This document shows, one piece after another, positions 8,260 through 17,357 of a DNA stretch of 47,341 bases; the stretch's first letter is position 1, and each line of letters begins with the position of its first letter. Source of the stretch: Clostridia bacterium (GTDB taxonomy: Bacteria > Bacillota > Clostridia > TANB77 > CAG-508); contig JAAWFD010000033.1 of assembly GCA_022794615.1 (NCBI GenBank), forward strand, positions 1 to 47,341, read 5' to 3'. The position numbers and the translations under genes were made by a program. The notes under the pieces were generated by a model, which saw nothing but the letters and a program-made list of their open reading frames with translations, ran no database searches and had not been told where the DNA came from.

Positions 8260-9408
8260 ATGAATACAAATCAAATAATAGCATTAGCAGTATATACACT
8301 AGTAATAGTATTACTTACAATATTAATATATAAACTTATAATAAGACCAAAAAATAAATTAATAGAAGGTGCAGAAAGAAAATCGCCAGAGGAGTTAGAC
8401 TTAAATAATAGAATATTTTTGCATATGACAGATGGAATTATAGCATTTGATATGCAAGGAAAGATGATACTAATAAATCCTGCGGCAAAAAAACTATTAA
8501 GTATATCTCCAGAGGATGCAACATTTACAGATGTATTTGGAAAATTTGGGCTAGATGAAATAAACATGGAAAAAATAATATATTTAGAAAATTGGACATC
8601 AACAGAACAAAGAATAGAATTAGAAGACAAATATGTAAATGCATTTTTTGCACCATTTAAGAACGAAAAAGAAAGACCATCAGGAGTAGTAACAGTATTA
8701 CAAGATATAACAGAACATGTAAAACTAGATAACATGAGAAAAGAATTCATTGCAGATGTATCACATGAATTAAAAACGCCAATTACATCAATAATGGGAT
8801 ATGCAGACACACTTCTAGAAGGAAATTATGATAAAGAAGTAAGGGACAAGTTCTTAAATGTAATAGCATCAGAAGCAAGAAGAATGGCAAAATTAGTAAC
8901 AGATTTATTAACACTATCAAGATACGACAGTAATAAAAACCAATTTAATAAAGAACAATTTGATTTAGGGGAGCTTGTTAAAAAATGTCAGGACAAGTTG
9001 GCAATAGAAATAAAAAAGAAAAATCATGATGTAAGATGTTTTGTAACAGCAGATGTACCACCAGTATTTGCAGATAAAGGAGATATAGAAAGAATAATTT
9101 TAAATATTTTATCAAATAGCATAAAATATACGAAAGATAATGGAACAATAAGCATATATGTTGGATTTGTATACAATGATGCATATATTAAAATACTAGA
9201 TAATGGAATAGGTATTCCAGAAGAAGATTTGGGAAGAATTTTTGAGAGATTTTATAGAGTAGATAAAGCAAGAACAAGAGAAATGGGAGGAACAGGCTTA
9301 GGATTATCAATTGCTAAGGATTTACTAGATAAAAATGGAGGAAGTATTGATATTAAGAGTATTGTTGGAGAAGGTACAGAAGTCGTAATAAAGATTCCAA
9401 CAAAATAA
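8260..9408 (+). CDS. PAS-containing sensor histidine kinase (PhoR/WalK type)
   Basis: A membrane sensor kinase with one N-terminal transmembrane segment (about residues 7-25), no extracytoplasmic domain, a PAS domain (about 45-150), the phospho-acceptor helix with HELKTP, and an HATPase domain with N-box NILSNSIKYT, DNGIGIPEED and GGTGLGLSI. A single membrane helix and no outside loop means the signal is probably sensed in or near the membrane. It follows murG by 62 bases without a terminator and may be read from the wall-synthesis operon. The OmpR-type regulator 200 bases downstream is the natural partner. A wall-stress role (WalK-like) is suggested by context only. Confidence 0.92.
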   Translation: MNTNQIIALAVYTLVIVLLTILIYKLIIRPKNKLIEGAERKSPEELDLNNRIFLHMTDGIIAFDMQGKMILINPAAKKLLSISPEDATFTDVFGKFGLDEINMEKIIYLENWTSTEQRIELEDKYVNAFFAPFKNEKERPSGVVTVLQDITEHVKLDNMRKEFIADVSHELKTPITSIMGYADTLLEGNYDKEVRDKFLNVIASEARRMAKLVTDLLTLSRYDSNKNQFNKEQFDLGELVKKCQDKLAIEIKKKNHDVRCFVTADVPPVFADKGDIERIILNILSNSIKYTKDNGTISIYVGFVYNDAYIKILDNGIGIPEEDLGRIFERFYRVDKARTREMGGTGLGLSIAKDLLDKNGGSIDIKSIVGEGTEVVIKIPTK

Positions 9409-9466
9409 GAAAAAATTCAACTCATTACGAATAAACAAAACGCAAAATAAAGTTTTACAAAAAATA

Positions 9467-9495
9467 TTGATATTTATTGGTTAATGTAGTACAAT
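9467..9495 (+). promoter_or_regulatory. promoter of the response-regulator gene
   Basis: -35 TTGATA (9467-9472), 17-bp spacer, -10 TACAAT (9490-9495), within the 200-base gap between kinase and regulator. The regulator can thus be transcribed separately. Confidence 0.6.
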
Positions 9496-9608
9496 ATAAG
9501 CAATTTAGAAAAACCAAAATTAAAAAGGAAATATGAAAAATTACGAGACTTTTCAAAACAATAAATAAAAATACTATTAACGAAAATGAAAATAAGATGG
9601 AGGTAAAC

Positions 9609-10349
9609 ATGGAAGAAATAATAGAAGAAGAGAAAAAGACAGTGCTAGTAGTAGATGATGAGGTAACAATAGTAGAATTATTAAAACACCATTTAGAATT
9701 AGAAGGATATAATGTATTAGAAGCAAATGATGGACTAACAGGATTAGAAATAGCATTAAACGAAAGACCAAACTTAATATTACTAGATATCATGTTACCA
9801 AAATTAGATGGATTATCAGTATGCAAAAGAATAAAAAATGTATATAATGTACCAATATTAATGATAACAGCAAAAGACACAGAAATAGATAAAATATTAG
9901 GACTAGAATTAGGAGCAGATGACTATGTAACAAAGCCATTTAGCACTAGAGAATTGATGGCAAGAGTAAAAGCAAACTTAAGAAAATATGATGCAGTAAG
10001 TCTAGAAGAAAAGAAACAAGAAGAACAAGGAAGAAAACAATCAGAAAACAAAATAACAGTAGGAGATATAACATTAGACTTAGATAAATTCGAAGTAAGA
10101 ATAAAAGGAGAAGTAATAGACTTAACTTTAAGAGAATTTGAAGTATTAAAATTCTTAGCAATGCAAACAGGACAAATAGTAACAAGAGAAGAGTTACTAG
10201 AAAAAGTGTGGGGATATGAATATTATGGAGACATAAGAACAGTAGATGTTACAGTAAGAAGAATAAGAGAAAAAATAGAAAAAGACACAACAGCCCCAAA
10301 AAGATTAGTAACAAAAAGAGGAATAGGATATTATTTAGCAGCAGACTAG
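9609..10349 (+). CDS. OmpR/PhoB-family response regulator
   Basis: A DNA-binding regulator. The receiver domain (about residues 12-125) shows VVDDE, the phosphorylatable Asp in LLDIMLPKLDG, TAKD and the conserved Lys in DYVTKPF. A winged-helix domain follows with RTVDVTVRRIREKIE and RGIGYYL. The ATG at 9609 is preferred: the GGAGG just upstream is its ribosome site and overlaps an in-frame ATG at 9597 that would add four residues. It is the probable partner of the kinase at 8260. dnaE follows after 78 bases. Confidence 0.94.
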   Translation: MEEIIEEEKKTVLVVDDEVTIVELLKHHLELEGYNVLEANDGLTGLEIALNERPNLILLDIMLPKLDGLSVCKRIKNVYNVPILMITAKDTEIDKILGLELGADDYVTKPFSTRELMARVKANLRKYDAVSLEEKKQEEQGRKQSENKITVGDITLDLDKFEVRIKGEVIDLTLREFEVLKFLAMQTGQIVTREELLEKVWGYEYYGDIRTVDVTVRRIREKIEKDTTAPKRLVTKRGIGYYLAAD

Positions 10350-10427
10350 GACAAGAAAAAAAGTTAATATATTATTATAACAGAAATACTAAGAAAAGAA
10401 ACAAAAATCCGAAAGGAATGAATAGAT

Positions 10428-13400
10428 ATGAGTAACTTTGTACATTTACATATACATAGTGAATTTAGTCTATTAGATGGTGCAAATAGAATAAAAGATT
10501 TACCAGTAAGAGCAAAAGAATTAGGAATGAACGCCATGGCCATAACGGACCATGGCGTTATGTATGGCGCAATAGATTTTTACAAAGCTTGCAAAAAGGA
10601 AGGAATAAAGCCAATAATAGGATGCGAAGTATATGTAGCGAAAAGAACAAGAAAAGACAAAGAGCCAAATGTAGACAATAAATATTATCATTTAATATTA
10701 CTAGCAAAAAATAATCAAGGATATAAGAATTTAAGCAAATTAGTATCAATAGGATTTGTAGAAGGATATTATTATAAACCAAGAATAGATTTAGAAGTAT
10801 TAGAACAATATCATGAAGGATTAATATGCCTAAGTGCTTGTTTAGCAGGAGCTGTAAATCAAGCATTATTAAATGATGAAAATGAAAAAGCAGAAGAAAT
10901 TGCAATGTGGCATAAGAATTTATTTGGAGAAGACTATTATATAGAAATACAGAACAATGGAATACCAGAACAAGCCTTAGCAAACCAAAAACTAGTAAAG
11001 CTAGCAAGAAAATTAGACATACCACTAGTCGCAACAAATGATGCACACTATTTAAAAAGAGAAGATGCATATAATCATGAGGTATTACTATGTATACAAA
11101 CAGGAAAGAAAATAAATGATGAAGATAGAATGAGATTTGATACAGATGAACTATATGTAAAGTCACCAGAAGAAATGAGTGAATATTTTTCGAGTTTTCC
11201 AGATGCAATAGAAAATACAGTAAAAATTGCAGAAAAGTGCAATGTAGAATTTGAATTTGGGCACACAATATTACCAAATTATGAAGTACCTGAAGAATTT
11301 GAAACACATGCAGAATATTTAAAAAAGCTATGTTATGATGGAATAAAAAAGAGATATGGAGAAAATCCTACACAAGAGGTAATAGAAAGAGCGGAATATG
11401 AGTTAGGTGTAGTAGAAAAAATGGGATATGTAGACTACTTTTTAATAGTATGGGATTTCATACATTATGCAAAAGAAAATGATATACCAGTAGGACCAGG
11501 TAGAGGATCAGGAGCGGGATCATTACTTGCATATGCAATAGAAATAACCGACATAGACCCAATAAAATATGGACTAATATTCGAAAGGTTTTTAAATCCA
11601 GACAGAATAAGTATGCCAGACTTTGATGTAGACTTTTCTGATGCACAAAGGCAAGAAGTAATAGACTATGTATCAAACAAATATGGAAATGACCATGTAT
11701 CGCAAATAATAACATTTGGAACAATGGCAGCAAAAATGGTAATTAGAGATGTAGCAAGAGTTTTGGAATTTCCGTATGCAGAAGCTGATAAATTGGCAAA
11801 AATGATACCAAATGAAATACATATAACAATACGAAAGGCTATAGAACAAAACAAAGAATTAAGTGAACTATATGAAAACAATGAACAAATAAGAAAACTA
11901 TTAGACATAGCAATGAGTTTAGAAGGAATGCCAAGACAGGCATCAACACATGCCTGTGGGGTAATAATAGCAAGAGACCCAGTAGATACATATGTACCAT
12001 TATATGTAAAAGATGACCAAATATCAACACAATATATAATGACAACACTAGAAGAACTGGGATTATTAAAAATGGACTTTTTAGGGCTACGAACACTAAC
12101 AGTAATAAAAGACACAATTGAACTTGTAAAACAAACAAGGGGAATAGAAGTAGAATTTGATGAAGAAATGAATGACCCAAAAGTATTTAAATTATGGCAA
12201 GATGGAAGTACAATGGGACTATTCCAATTTGAAAGCCAAGGAATGACAAACTTCATGAAAGAACTTAAACCAGACTGCTTAGAAGATTTAATTGCTGGGG
12301 TATCACTATATAGACCAGGGCCAATGGATCAAATACCAAGATATATAAAAGGAAAATTAAATCCAGGGCATAATGAATACACACATCCAAGTTTAGAGCC
12401 AATATTAAATGTAACATATGGATGTATGGTATATCAAGAGCAGGTAATGCAGATAGTAAGGGAACTTGCAGGATATTCTCTAGGAAGAGCAGACTTAGTT
12501 CGTAGAGCAATGGGAAAGAAAAAGCTTGATGTAATGGAAAAAGAAAGAGAAATATTCATTAATGGACAATTAGATGAAGATGGAAATATAGTTGTACCAG
12601 GATGTGTAAGAAATGGAATAGATGCAGAATCAGCAAATAAAATATTTGATGAAATGTCAGAATTTGCAAAATATGCATTCAATAAATCACATGCAGCATG
12701 TTATGCAGTAGTAGCATATAGAACAGGATATTTAAAAGCATATTATCCAGCAGAATTTATGGCATCAATGCTAAATAGTTTCTTAGGAAATTTAGATAAA
12801 ATACCACAATATATAGATGAATGCAAGAAACTAGGAATAGAAATTTTAAGACCAGATATAAACAAAAGTTACACAAGATTTACAGTAGAAAGTGATTCAA
12901 GTAACAATGAAAATACGAATACCACACATACTGGAAAGATAAGATTTGGGCTAGGAAGTATAAAAAATGTAGGAATTATACCTGTAAACAATATTGTAAA
13001 AGAAAGACAAGAAAATGGGGACTTTAAGGATTTTACAGACTTTTGCGAAAGAATGGCAGGAGAAGCAGTTAATAAAAAATGTATAGAAAGTTTAATAAAA
13101 GCAGGAGTATTTGACCAGTTTAACCAAACAAGAAGCACCTTATTAGCATCATTTGAAAACATAATAGATATAATACAAATATCAAATAAAAAGGGAATAG
13201 ATGGACAAGTATCAATGTTTGACCTAGGAGGAGAAAGTGAAGAAAAAACAAAGCAAATAAAATATACTTTTAATGAGCAACCTGAAATGGGAGAAAAAGA
13301 GTTATTATCAGTAGAAAAAGAAATGTTAGGAATATATATATCAGGACATCCACTAGAAAAGATAAAAGACCAAATCTTAGCACAAACAAATATCAATTCA

Positions 13401-13973
13401 TTACATATGAGAGAAATTGATGAAATAAATGCACAAGAAAGTGTAGAGATGACTTCTAAAGAGGAAATAAGATTTCAAGATGGTCAAATAGTAAGAATAG
13501 CAGGAATTATTACATCTATAAAGAAGAAATATACAAAAAATAACAAAATAATGGCATTTATGACAATTGAAGATTTATATGGTCAAGTTGAAATAATAAT
13601 ATTTGAAAATGCATATATGTTAGCACAAAATAGTTTAATAGAAGAAAATATAATTTTAATAGAAGGAAGATTAAGTATAAGAGAAGATGAAGAAACTAAG
13701 ATAGTAGCAAATAAAATCACAGATTTTGGTGCAAAAGAGCAAAAAGCAATGTATATAGATATAACTACTGCAAGTGAAGAAGAAAAATCAAGATTAAGAG
13801 GAGCAATAAAATATTTCAACGGAGATAGAAACAATATGCCAGTATTTATAAAAGTTGGTGAAGAAGTAAAACCTTGTGGTCAAATTTATTATACAGATGA
13901 GATAAAAACCATATTTGAAGACATTGTAACAAGTAGTGATATTTTGGTAAAAGCGTTAAAAACTATTGACTAA
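10428..13973 (+). CDS. dnaE: DNA polymerase III alpha subunit, DnaE type
   Basis: A replicative polymerase subunit of 1,181 residues. The N-terminal PHP domain is visible (HLHIHSEFSLLDG, ITDHG). The polymerase core carries GPGRGSGAGSLL and the catalytic acidic cluster PDFDVDFSD, followed by the fingers and the helix-hairpin-helix region. An OB-fold with IVRIAGIITSIKKKYTK lies near residues 1,015-1,090. In Clostridia DnaE usually works beside PolC. The start has GAAAGG upstream. Within the PHP codons there is a perfect 10-bp inverted repeat of unusually G+C-rich codons (10530-10559). The gene begins a run continuing to truA with short gaps. Confidence 0.97.
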   Translation: MSNFVHLHIHSEFSLLDGANRIKDLPVRAKELGMNAMAITDHGVMYGAIDFYKACKKEGIKPIIGCEVYVAKRTRKDKEPNVDNKYYHLILLAKNNQGYKNLSKLVSIGFVEGYYYKPRIDLEVLEQYHEGLICLSACLAGAVNQALLNDENEKAEEIAMWHKNLFGEDYYIEIQNNGIPEQALANQKLVKLARKLDIPLVATNDAHYLKREDAYNHEVLLCIQTGKKINDEDRMRFDTDELYVKSPEEMSEYFSSFPDAIENTVKIAEKCNVEFEFGHTILPNYEVPEEFETHAEYLKKLCYDGIKKRYGENPTQEVIERAEYELGVVEKMGYVDYFLIVWDFIHYAKENDIPVGPGRGSGAGSLLAYAIEITDIDPIKYGLIFERFLNPDRISMPDFDVDFSDAQRQEVIDYVSNKYGNDHVSQIITFGTMAAKMVIRDVARVLEFPYAEADKLAKMIPNEIHITIRKAIEQNKELSELYENNEQIRKLLDIAMSLEGMPRQASTHACGVIIARDPVDTYVPLYVKDDQISTQYIMTTLEELGLLKMDFLGLRTLTVIKDTIELVKQTRGIEVEFDEEMNDPKVFKLWQDGSTMGLFQFESQGMTNFMKELKPDCLEDLIAGVSLYRPGPMDQIPRYIKGKLNPGHNEYTHPSLEPILNVTYGCMVYQEQVMQIVRELAGYSLGRADLVRRAMGKKKLDVMEKEREIFINGQLDEDGNIVVPGCVRNGIDAESANKIFDEMSEFAKYAFNKSHAACYAVVAYRTGYLKAYYPAEFMASMLNSFLGNLDKIPQYIDECKKLGIEILRPDINKSYTRFTVESDSSNNENTNTTHTGKIRFGLGSIKNVGIIPVNNIVKERQENGDFKDFTDFCERMAGEAVNKKCIESLIKAGVFDQFNQTRSTLLASFENIIDIIQISNKKGIDGQVSMFDLGGESEEKTKQIKYTFNEQPEMGEKELLSVEKEMLGIYISGHPLEKIKDQILAQTNINSLHMREIDEINAQESVEMTSKEEIRFQDGQIVRIAGIITSIKKKYTKNNKIMAFMTIEDLYGQVEIIIFENAYMLAQNSLIEENIILIEGRLSIREDEETKIVANKITDFGAKEQKAMYIDITTASEEEKSRLRGAIKYFNGDRNNMPVFIKVGEEVKPCGQIYYTDEIKTIFEDIVTSSDILVKALKTID
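10530..10559 (+). repeat. perfect inverted repeat inside dnaE
   Basis: Arms AACGCCATGG and CCATGGCGTT (10 bp each) flank a 10-base loop. The codons used (GCC, GCC, ACG, GAC, GGC, GTT) are rare in the surrounding genes, which prefer A/T-ending codons. Confidence 0.85.
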
Positions 13974-14024
13974 AAGATATAAAAAGAATATAATTTACAA
14001 AGATAAGGGAAAAAGGAGAATTAA

Positions 14025-14282
14025 ATGGATGATATATTTCTAAGACCAGAAGAGCTATTAACAGTGGACTTACATGACAAAACAGTATTAGAAGCAGAAT
14101 ACATATTAAGTAAAGAATTAGATACACTGCCATATTATATAAAAGTAGTAGAAGTAGTACATGGTTATAGAAAAGGACAAGCAATATTGAACATGATAAG
14201 AAAAGAGTTTAAACATCCTAAAATAAAAAGAAAATATCAAACATTTAATAGAGGAGTAACTAGGTTTGAGATAAATCAATAA
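14025..14282 (+). CDS. small Smr-domain-like protein
   Basis: An 85-residue protein with Smr-like signatures: VDLHDKTVLEAEYIL corresponds to the L-D-L-H-x(3-4)-A start of the domain, and VVEVVHGYRKGQAI to the H-G-x-G-x-G nuclease loop, in which the first glycine is kept and the rest diverge. Smr domains occur at the C-terminus of MutS2 and in stand-alone nucleases of mRNA or DNA. Stand-alone size and position after dnaE fit an accessory nucleic-acid protein, but activity is uncertain. ATG follows AAAAAGGAG. Confidence 0.7.
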   Translation: MDDIFLRPEELLTVDLHDKTVLEAEYILSKELDTLPYYIKVVEVVHGYRKGQAILNMIRKEFKHPKIKRKYQTFNRGVTRFEINQ

Positions 14283-14300
14283 TACGAAAGGAAGAAAAAG

Positions 14301-14447
14301 ATGGAAACAGAGAAAAAAGATAAAAAAACAAAAAAGGTTAAAGTAGATACTGGAAAATTAATAGGAAAAATAATAGCAAGTATAATGCTAGTTATATTAT
14401 TAGCAGGGTCATTTTATAGCTTGATATATCTATTAATAAATAAATAA
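14301..14447 (+). CDS. 48-residue single-pass membrane protein
   Basis: A small protein not matched to a named family. A very Lys-rich N-terminal half (TEKKDKKTKKVKV) is followed by one transmembrane helix (about residues 22-45, IIASIMLVILLAGSFYSLIY), so the basic tail should face the cytoplasm. GAAAGGAAG precedes the ATG. It sits 18 bases after the Smr-like gene and 52 before cdaA, apparently in the same operon. Small membrane proteins of this shape are common in Clostridia; function unknown. Confidence 0.7.
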   Translation: METEKKDKKTKKVKVDTGKLIGKIIASIMLVILLAGSFYSLIYLLINK

Positions 14448-14499
14448 TAAAAGCATCCTTTTAAATATTGCATATAATCAATAATAGAAAGGAAAAAAT

Positions 14500-15462
14500 A
14501 TGATAGATAATTTTGTACAAATATTAGAAAATTTTTATGAACAAAACATATTAACATATATACAAACATTACAGATGTATCCAGTAAAATTAATAAGTGT
14601 AATATTAGATTTAATAATAGTAGTATTTCTAATATATCAATTAATAAAAATAGTAAAAGATTCAAGAGCATGGCAATTAATAAAGGGAATAACACTTTTG
14701 ATAATAGCTAGATGGCTAAGTGATATATTAAACTTAACAATATTAAATTATTTATTATCAGAAGTAATGAATTGGGGAGTAATATTATTAATAATAATAT
14801 TTCAACCAGAAATAAGAAGGGCATTAGAACAATTAGGAACGAACAAATTTACAAGATTTTTTGGAATAGACAATAAGGATATAGTAACTAGAACAAAAGA
14901 AGATATATATAAAATAGTAATTGCAGTAAGTGAACTTTCAAAATCGAGTACAGGAGCATTAATAGTTATTGAAAGAGACATAAAAATAAAAGACATAGTA
15001 TCAACGGGAATAGCAATAGAATCAGAAATATCACCACAATTATTAGTTAATATATTTGTTCCAAATACACCTTTACATGATGGAGCAGTTGTAATAAGCA
15101 ATAATAAAATTGCAGCAGCAGCATGTATGTTACCATTAGCATCAGATATGGATATAGCAAAAGAATTAGGAACAAGACATAGGGCGGCAATAGGAATATC
15201 AAAAGAATCAGATGGAATAGCAATAGTAGTATCAGAAGAAACTGGTAAAATATCAGTTGCAAAAGATGGAACATTAATAGCAGATGTAAAGGAGGACTCA
15301 TTAAAAAAGATATTAATTAGTAATATAATAACAAAGCGATTTCCAGAAAATAAGCAAGACAAAATGAAACGTTTTGAAAGAATAAAAAACAAAATAAGAG
15401 AAAAATCAGAAAAGAAAGATACTAAGAAATCAAAACAAGATAAGATTAAGGAAGAAGAATAA
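14500..15462 (+). CDS. cdaA: diadenylate cyclase CdaA
   Basis: Makes c-di-AMP from two ATP at the membrane. Three N-terminal transmembrane segments (about residues 20-100) precede the DisA_N catalytic domain, with the DGA motif in LHDGAVVI and the RHR motif in GTRHRAAIG. The C-terminal tail (about residues 285-320) is strongly charged and Lys-rich. The usual partners cdaR and glmM are absent here; the next gene is truA. c-di-AMP controls potassium and wall homeostasis in Firmicutes, which fits the nearby wall genes. Confidence 0.96.
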   Translation: MIDNFVQILENFYEQNILTYIQTLQMYPVKLISVILDLIIVVFLIYQLIKIVKDSRAWQLIKGITLLIIARWLSDILNLTILNYLLSEVMNWGVILLIIIFQPEIRRALEQLGTNKFTRFFGIDNKDIVTRTKEDIYKIVIAVSELSKSSTGALIVIERDIKIKDIVSTGIAIESEISPQLLVNIFVPNTPLHDGAVVISNNKIAAAACMLPLASDMDIAKELGTRHRAAIGISKESDGIAIVVSEETGKISVAKDGTLIADVKEDSLKKILISNIITKRFPENKQDKMKRFERIKNKIREKSEKKDTKKSKQDKIKEEE

Positions 15463-15478
15463 TAAAATAAAAGGAGAC

Positions 15479-15501
15479 ATGTTAGTAGATTAAACTAATA
15501 T
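15479..15501 (+). promoter_or_regulatory. hairpin with a four-codon mini-ORF before truA
   Basis: A strong ribosome site (AAAAGGAG) precedes an ATG at 15479 that opens only M-L-V-D-stop. This ATG lies in a hairpin, ATGTTAGT pairing with ACTAATAT (one G-T pair). The real truA start at 15514 has no ribosome site of its own. The arrangement resembles the mini-ORF hairpins before the genes at 27210 and 40544 and suggests translational coupling. Confidence 0.45.
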
Positions 15502-15513
15502 GAATATATAAAA

Positions 15514-16252
15514 ATGCGAAATATAAAATTAACGATTGAATATGATGGAAAAGATTTTAATCGGATGGCAAAAACAACCTAACAAATTAAATATACAAGG
15601 AACAATAGAAAAAGCTATTGAAGACATAACAGGAGAGCAAGTGGAGCTAAATGCATCAGGAAGAACTGATGCAGGTGTGCATGCACTTGCTCAAGTTGCT
15701 AATTTCAAGACAAATTCTAAACTTCCAATAGAAAAATTTCCATTAGCAATAAATTCAAAGTTAAAAAAATCTATAGTAATTAAAGAAGCAGAAGAAGTAG
15801 ATGAAAGATTTCATAGTAGATTAACTTGTAAACAAAAAACATATAGATATGTAATAAACAATACACATAATGGAACTGCAATATATAGAAACATGGAATG
15901 CCATATACCAACTAAATTAGATATTGATAAAATGCAACGAGCAGTAAAATATTTTATAGGAGAACACGATTTTAAAGCATTTAAAGCAAGTGGAACAAGT
16001 AGTAAAAGTAGTGTTAGAACAATTTATGATGCAAAAGTTTATAAAGATAATGAAAGGGTTTTTATAGAGCTTACAGGAAATGGTTTTTTATATAACATGG
16101 TTAGGATAATTTCAGGAACACTAGTTGATGTGGGACTAGGCAAAATAAAGCCAGAAGAAATAGAAACTATAATTAATATGGGAAAAAGAGAAAATGCAGG
16201 AAAAACATTACCAGCTCATGGATTATATTTAGTAAAAGTAGATTATAAATAG
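15514..16252 (+). CDS. truA: tRNA pseudouridine synthase TruA, interrupted by a +1 shift at CGGA (15562-15565)
   Basis: Makes pseudouridine at tRNA positions 38-40. The ATG at 15514 opens MRNIKLTIEYDGKDFN, the standard TruA beginning, but straight reading stops at 15582. Reading 15562-15565 (CGGA) as one glycine joins it to GWQKQPN and the rest of the enzyme, including the catalytic Asp in SGRTDAGVHA, and yields 245 residues, the usual length. The glycine is part of the conserved F-x-G-(W/Y)-Q motif. An alternative TTG start at 15536 in the downstream frame would lose the first beta-strand and has no ribosome site. This is the second gene here broken at the identical four bases. Confidence 0.95.
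15562..15565 (+). other. candidate four-base glycine codon CGGA in truA
   Basis: CGG is codon 17 in frame with the ATG at 15514; the A is one base too many. The preceding codon is AAT (Asn) and the following is TGG (Trp), giving F-N-G-W as in TruA proteins generally. Confidence 0.6.
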
Positions 16253-16351
16253 GTACGAAAAACAAAAAAGTTCATATTATATAGTAGACATAGAATTAAA
16301 AGTGGATTTCCACTTAATATACAATAGAAAAATTTATAGGAGGAAAATAAT

Positions 16352-16990
16352 ATGAGCAATATACTTATATTTTTCGTATTACCAGTTGTTACAATAATCT
16401 TAGCAATTGTATTACAAAGAATTCTTAAATGTCCAATATTAGTCGCTGCAACATTTTTTGCTGTTTTCCTAATACTAGCTTTTACGGTGTTTGATACATC
16501 GTTTATAATATATGGTATCATCTATTCAATATTAGCATATATAGTGGCATATATAGCACAATTGATTTGCAGAATAAAAAGTAGAATTAGAAAATGTTGT
16601 GGAAATGATGACGATAATGATTGTGATAACGGATTATGTGGTATAATAGGAAGAATGGGCAACAGCTGTAATTGCAATAATGGAAGAAGCAGAAGTAATT
16701 GTGGATGCAGAAATAGAAATAGTGATTGTAATTGTAATTGTAATTGTAATTGTGGTTGTACAAGTAATAACAATAATAATGGAACTGTATTATCACTAGA
16801 TGATATTAATACAATAAATGGAATTGTTAATAATAATTCTAATTTAGCAGTATCTTCTAACAATTCTAATTGTGGCTGTAACTGTAATAGTAATTCACAG
16901 AATGTGGTTTTAAATGCCGAATTTGTTCCTAACAGAAATAATAATGGCACTACAGGAAGTTTTAGAGGTTGTTATAGAAGAAGACATTAG
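16352..16990 (+). CDS. membrane protein with a Cys/Asn-rich C-terminal domain
   Basis: I do not recognise a named family. Residues 1-75 form two or three hydrophobic segments (LPVVTIILAIVL, FFAVFLILAFTVF, IIYGIIYSILAYIVAYI). The remainder is low-complexity: many Cys-Asn and Cys-Gly pairs (for example DCNCNCNCNCGC) mixed with Asn, Ser and Arg, ending RGCYRRRH. About 20 cysteines lie after the membrane part. Such domains bind metal or cross-link through disulfides in other proteins, for example spore-coat-like proteins, but no function is assigned. The start has AGGAGGAAAATA upstream. A terminator follows, so it probably ends the dnaE-truA transcription run or is its own unit. Confidence 0.8.
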   Translation: MSNILIFFVLPVVTIILAIVLQRILKCPILVAATFFAVFLILAFTVFDTSFIIYGIIYSILAYIVAYIAQLICRIKSRIRKCCGNDDDNDCDNGLCGIIGRMGNSCNCNNGRSRSNCGCRNRNSDCNCNCNCNCGCTSNNNNNGTVLSLDDINTINGIVNNNSNLAVSSNNSNCGCNCNSNSQNVVLNAEFVPNRNNNGTTGSFRGCYRRRH

Positions 16991-17020
16991 TTAAATAAAA
17001 GTGAATAAAAAAGTATAAAA

Positions 17021-17049
17021 GGAAGATTTTTTGAAAAATCTTCTTTTTC
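17021..17049 (+). terminator. terminator after the Cys/Asn-rich gene
   Basis: Inverted repeat GAAGATTTTT/AAAATCTTC followed by TTTTT. Confidence 0.8.
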
Positions 17050-17051
17050 TA

Positions 17052-17080
17052 TTGACAAATGTATCTTTTACACTTATAAT
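17052..17080 (+). promoter_or_regulatory. promoter of tRNA-Met
   Basis: Consensus -35 TTGACA (17052-17057), 17-bp spacer, -10 TATAAT (17075-17080). Confidence 0.8.
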
Positions 17081-17118
17081 GAATAATGTTCTTGTAAGAG
17101 GATAAACTAATCTTAAAT

Positions 17119-17195
17119 GGCGAAGTAGCTCAGTTGGCTAGAGCATTCGGTTCATACCCGACAGGTCGGCGGTTCGAATCCACCCTTCGCTACCA
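17119..17195 (+). tRNA. tRNA-Met (CAU)
   Basis: A full cloverleaf with acceptor GGCGAAG, anticodon loop TTCATAC (anticodon CAT), T loop TTCGAAT and encoded CCA. Base 1 pairs with base 72 (G-T), unlike an initiator, so an elongator methionine tRNA is likely. A CAT anticodon could also mark a lysidine-modified Ile tRNA, which cannot be excluded. Confidence 0.9.
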
Positions 17196-17201
17196 GTTAT
17201 A

Positions 17202-17234
17202 ATCATTGAACTAAGAGGTTTGATGATTTTTTTT
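17202..17234 (+). terminator. terminator after tRNA-Met
   Basis: AATCAT/ATGATT inverted repeat ending in a long T run directly after the tRNA. Confidence 0.65.
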
Positions 17235-17266
17235 ATAAAATAATGGCTATCTGACAAATAAATATC

Positions 17267-17295
17267 TTGCAAATAGAAAAACAATATAGTACAAT
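17267..17295 (+). promoter_or_regulatory. promoter of the sigma-factor gene
   Basis: -35 TTGCAA (17267-17272), 17-bp spacer, -10 TACAAT (17290-17295). It has the same TTGCAA type of -35 as the dUTPase and rpsF promoters. Confidence 0.6.
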
Positions 17296-17357
17296 GTTCA
17301 CATAAGTCAATATACGGTATGTAACTTTTATTATTAAAAATAAAGAAGGGAGAAGTA

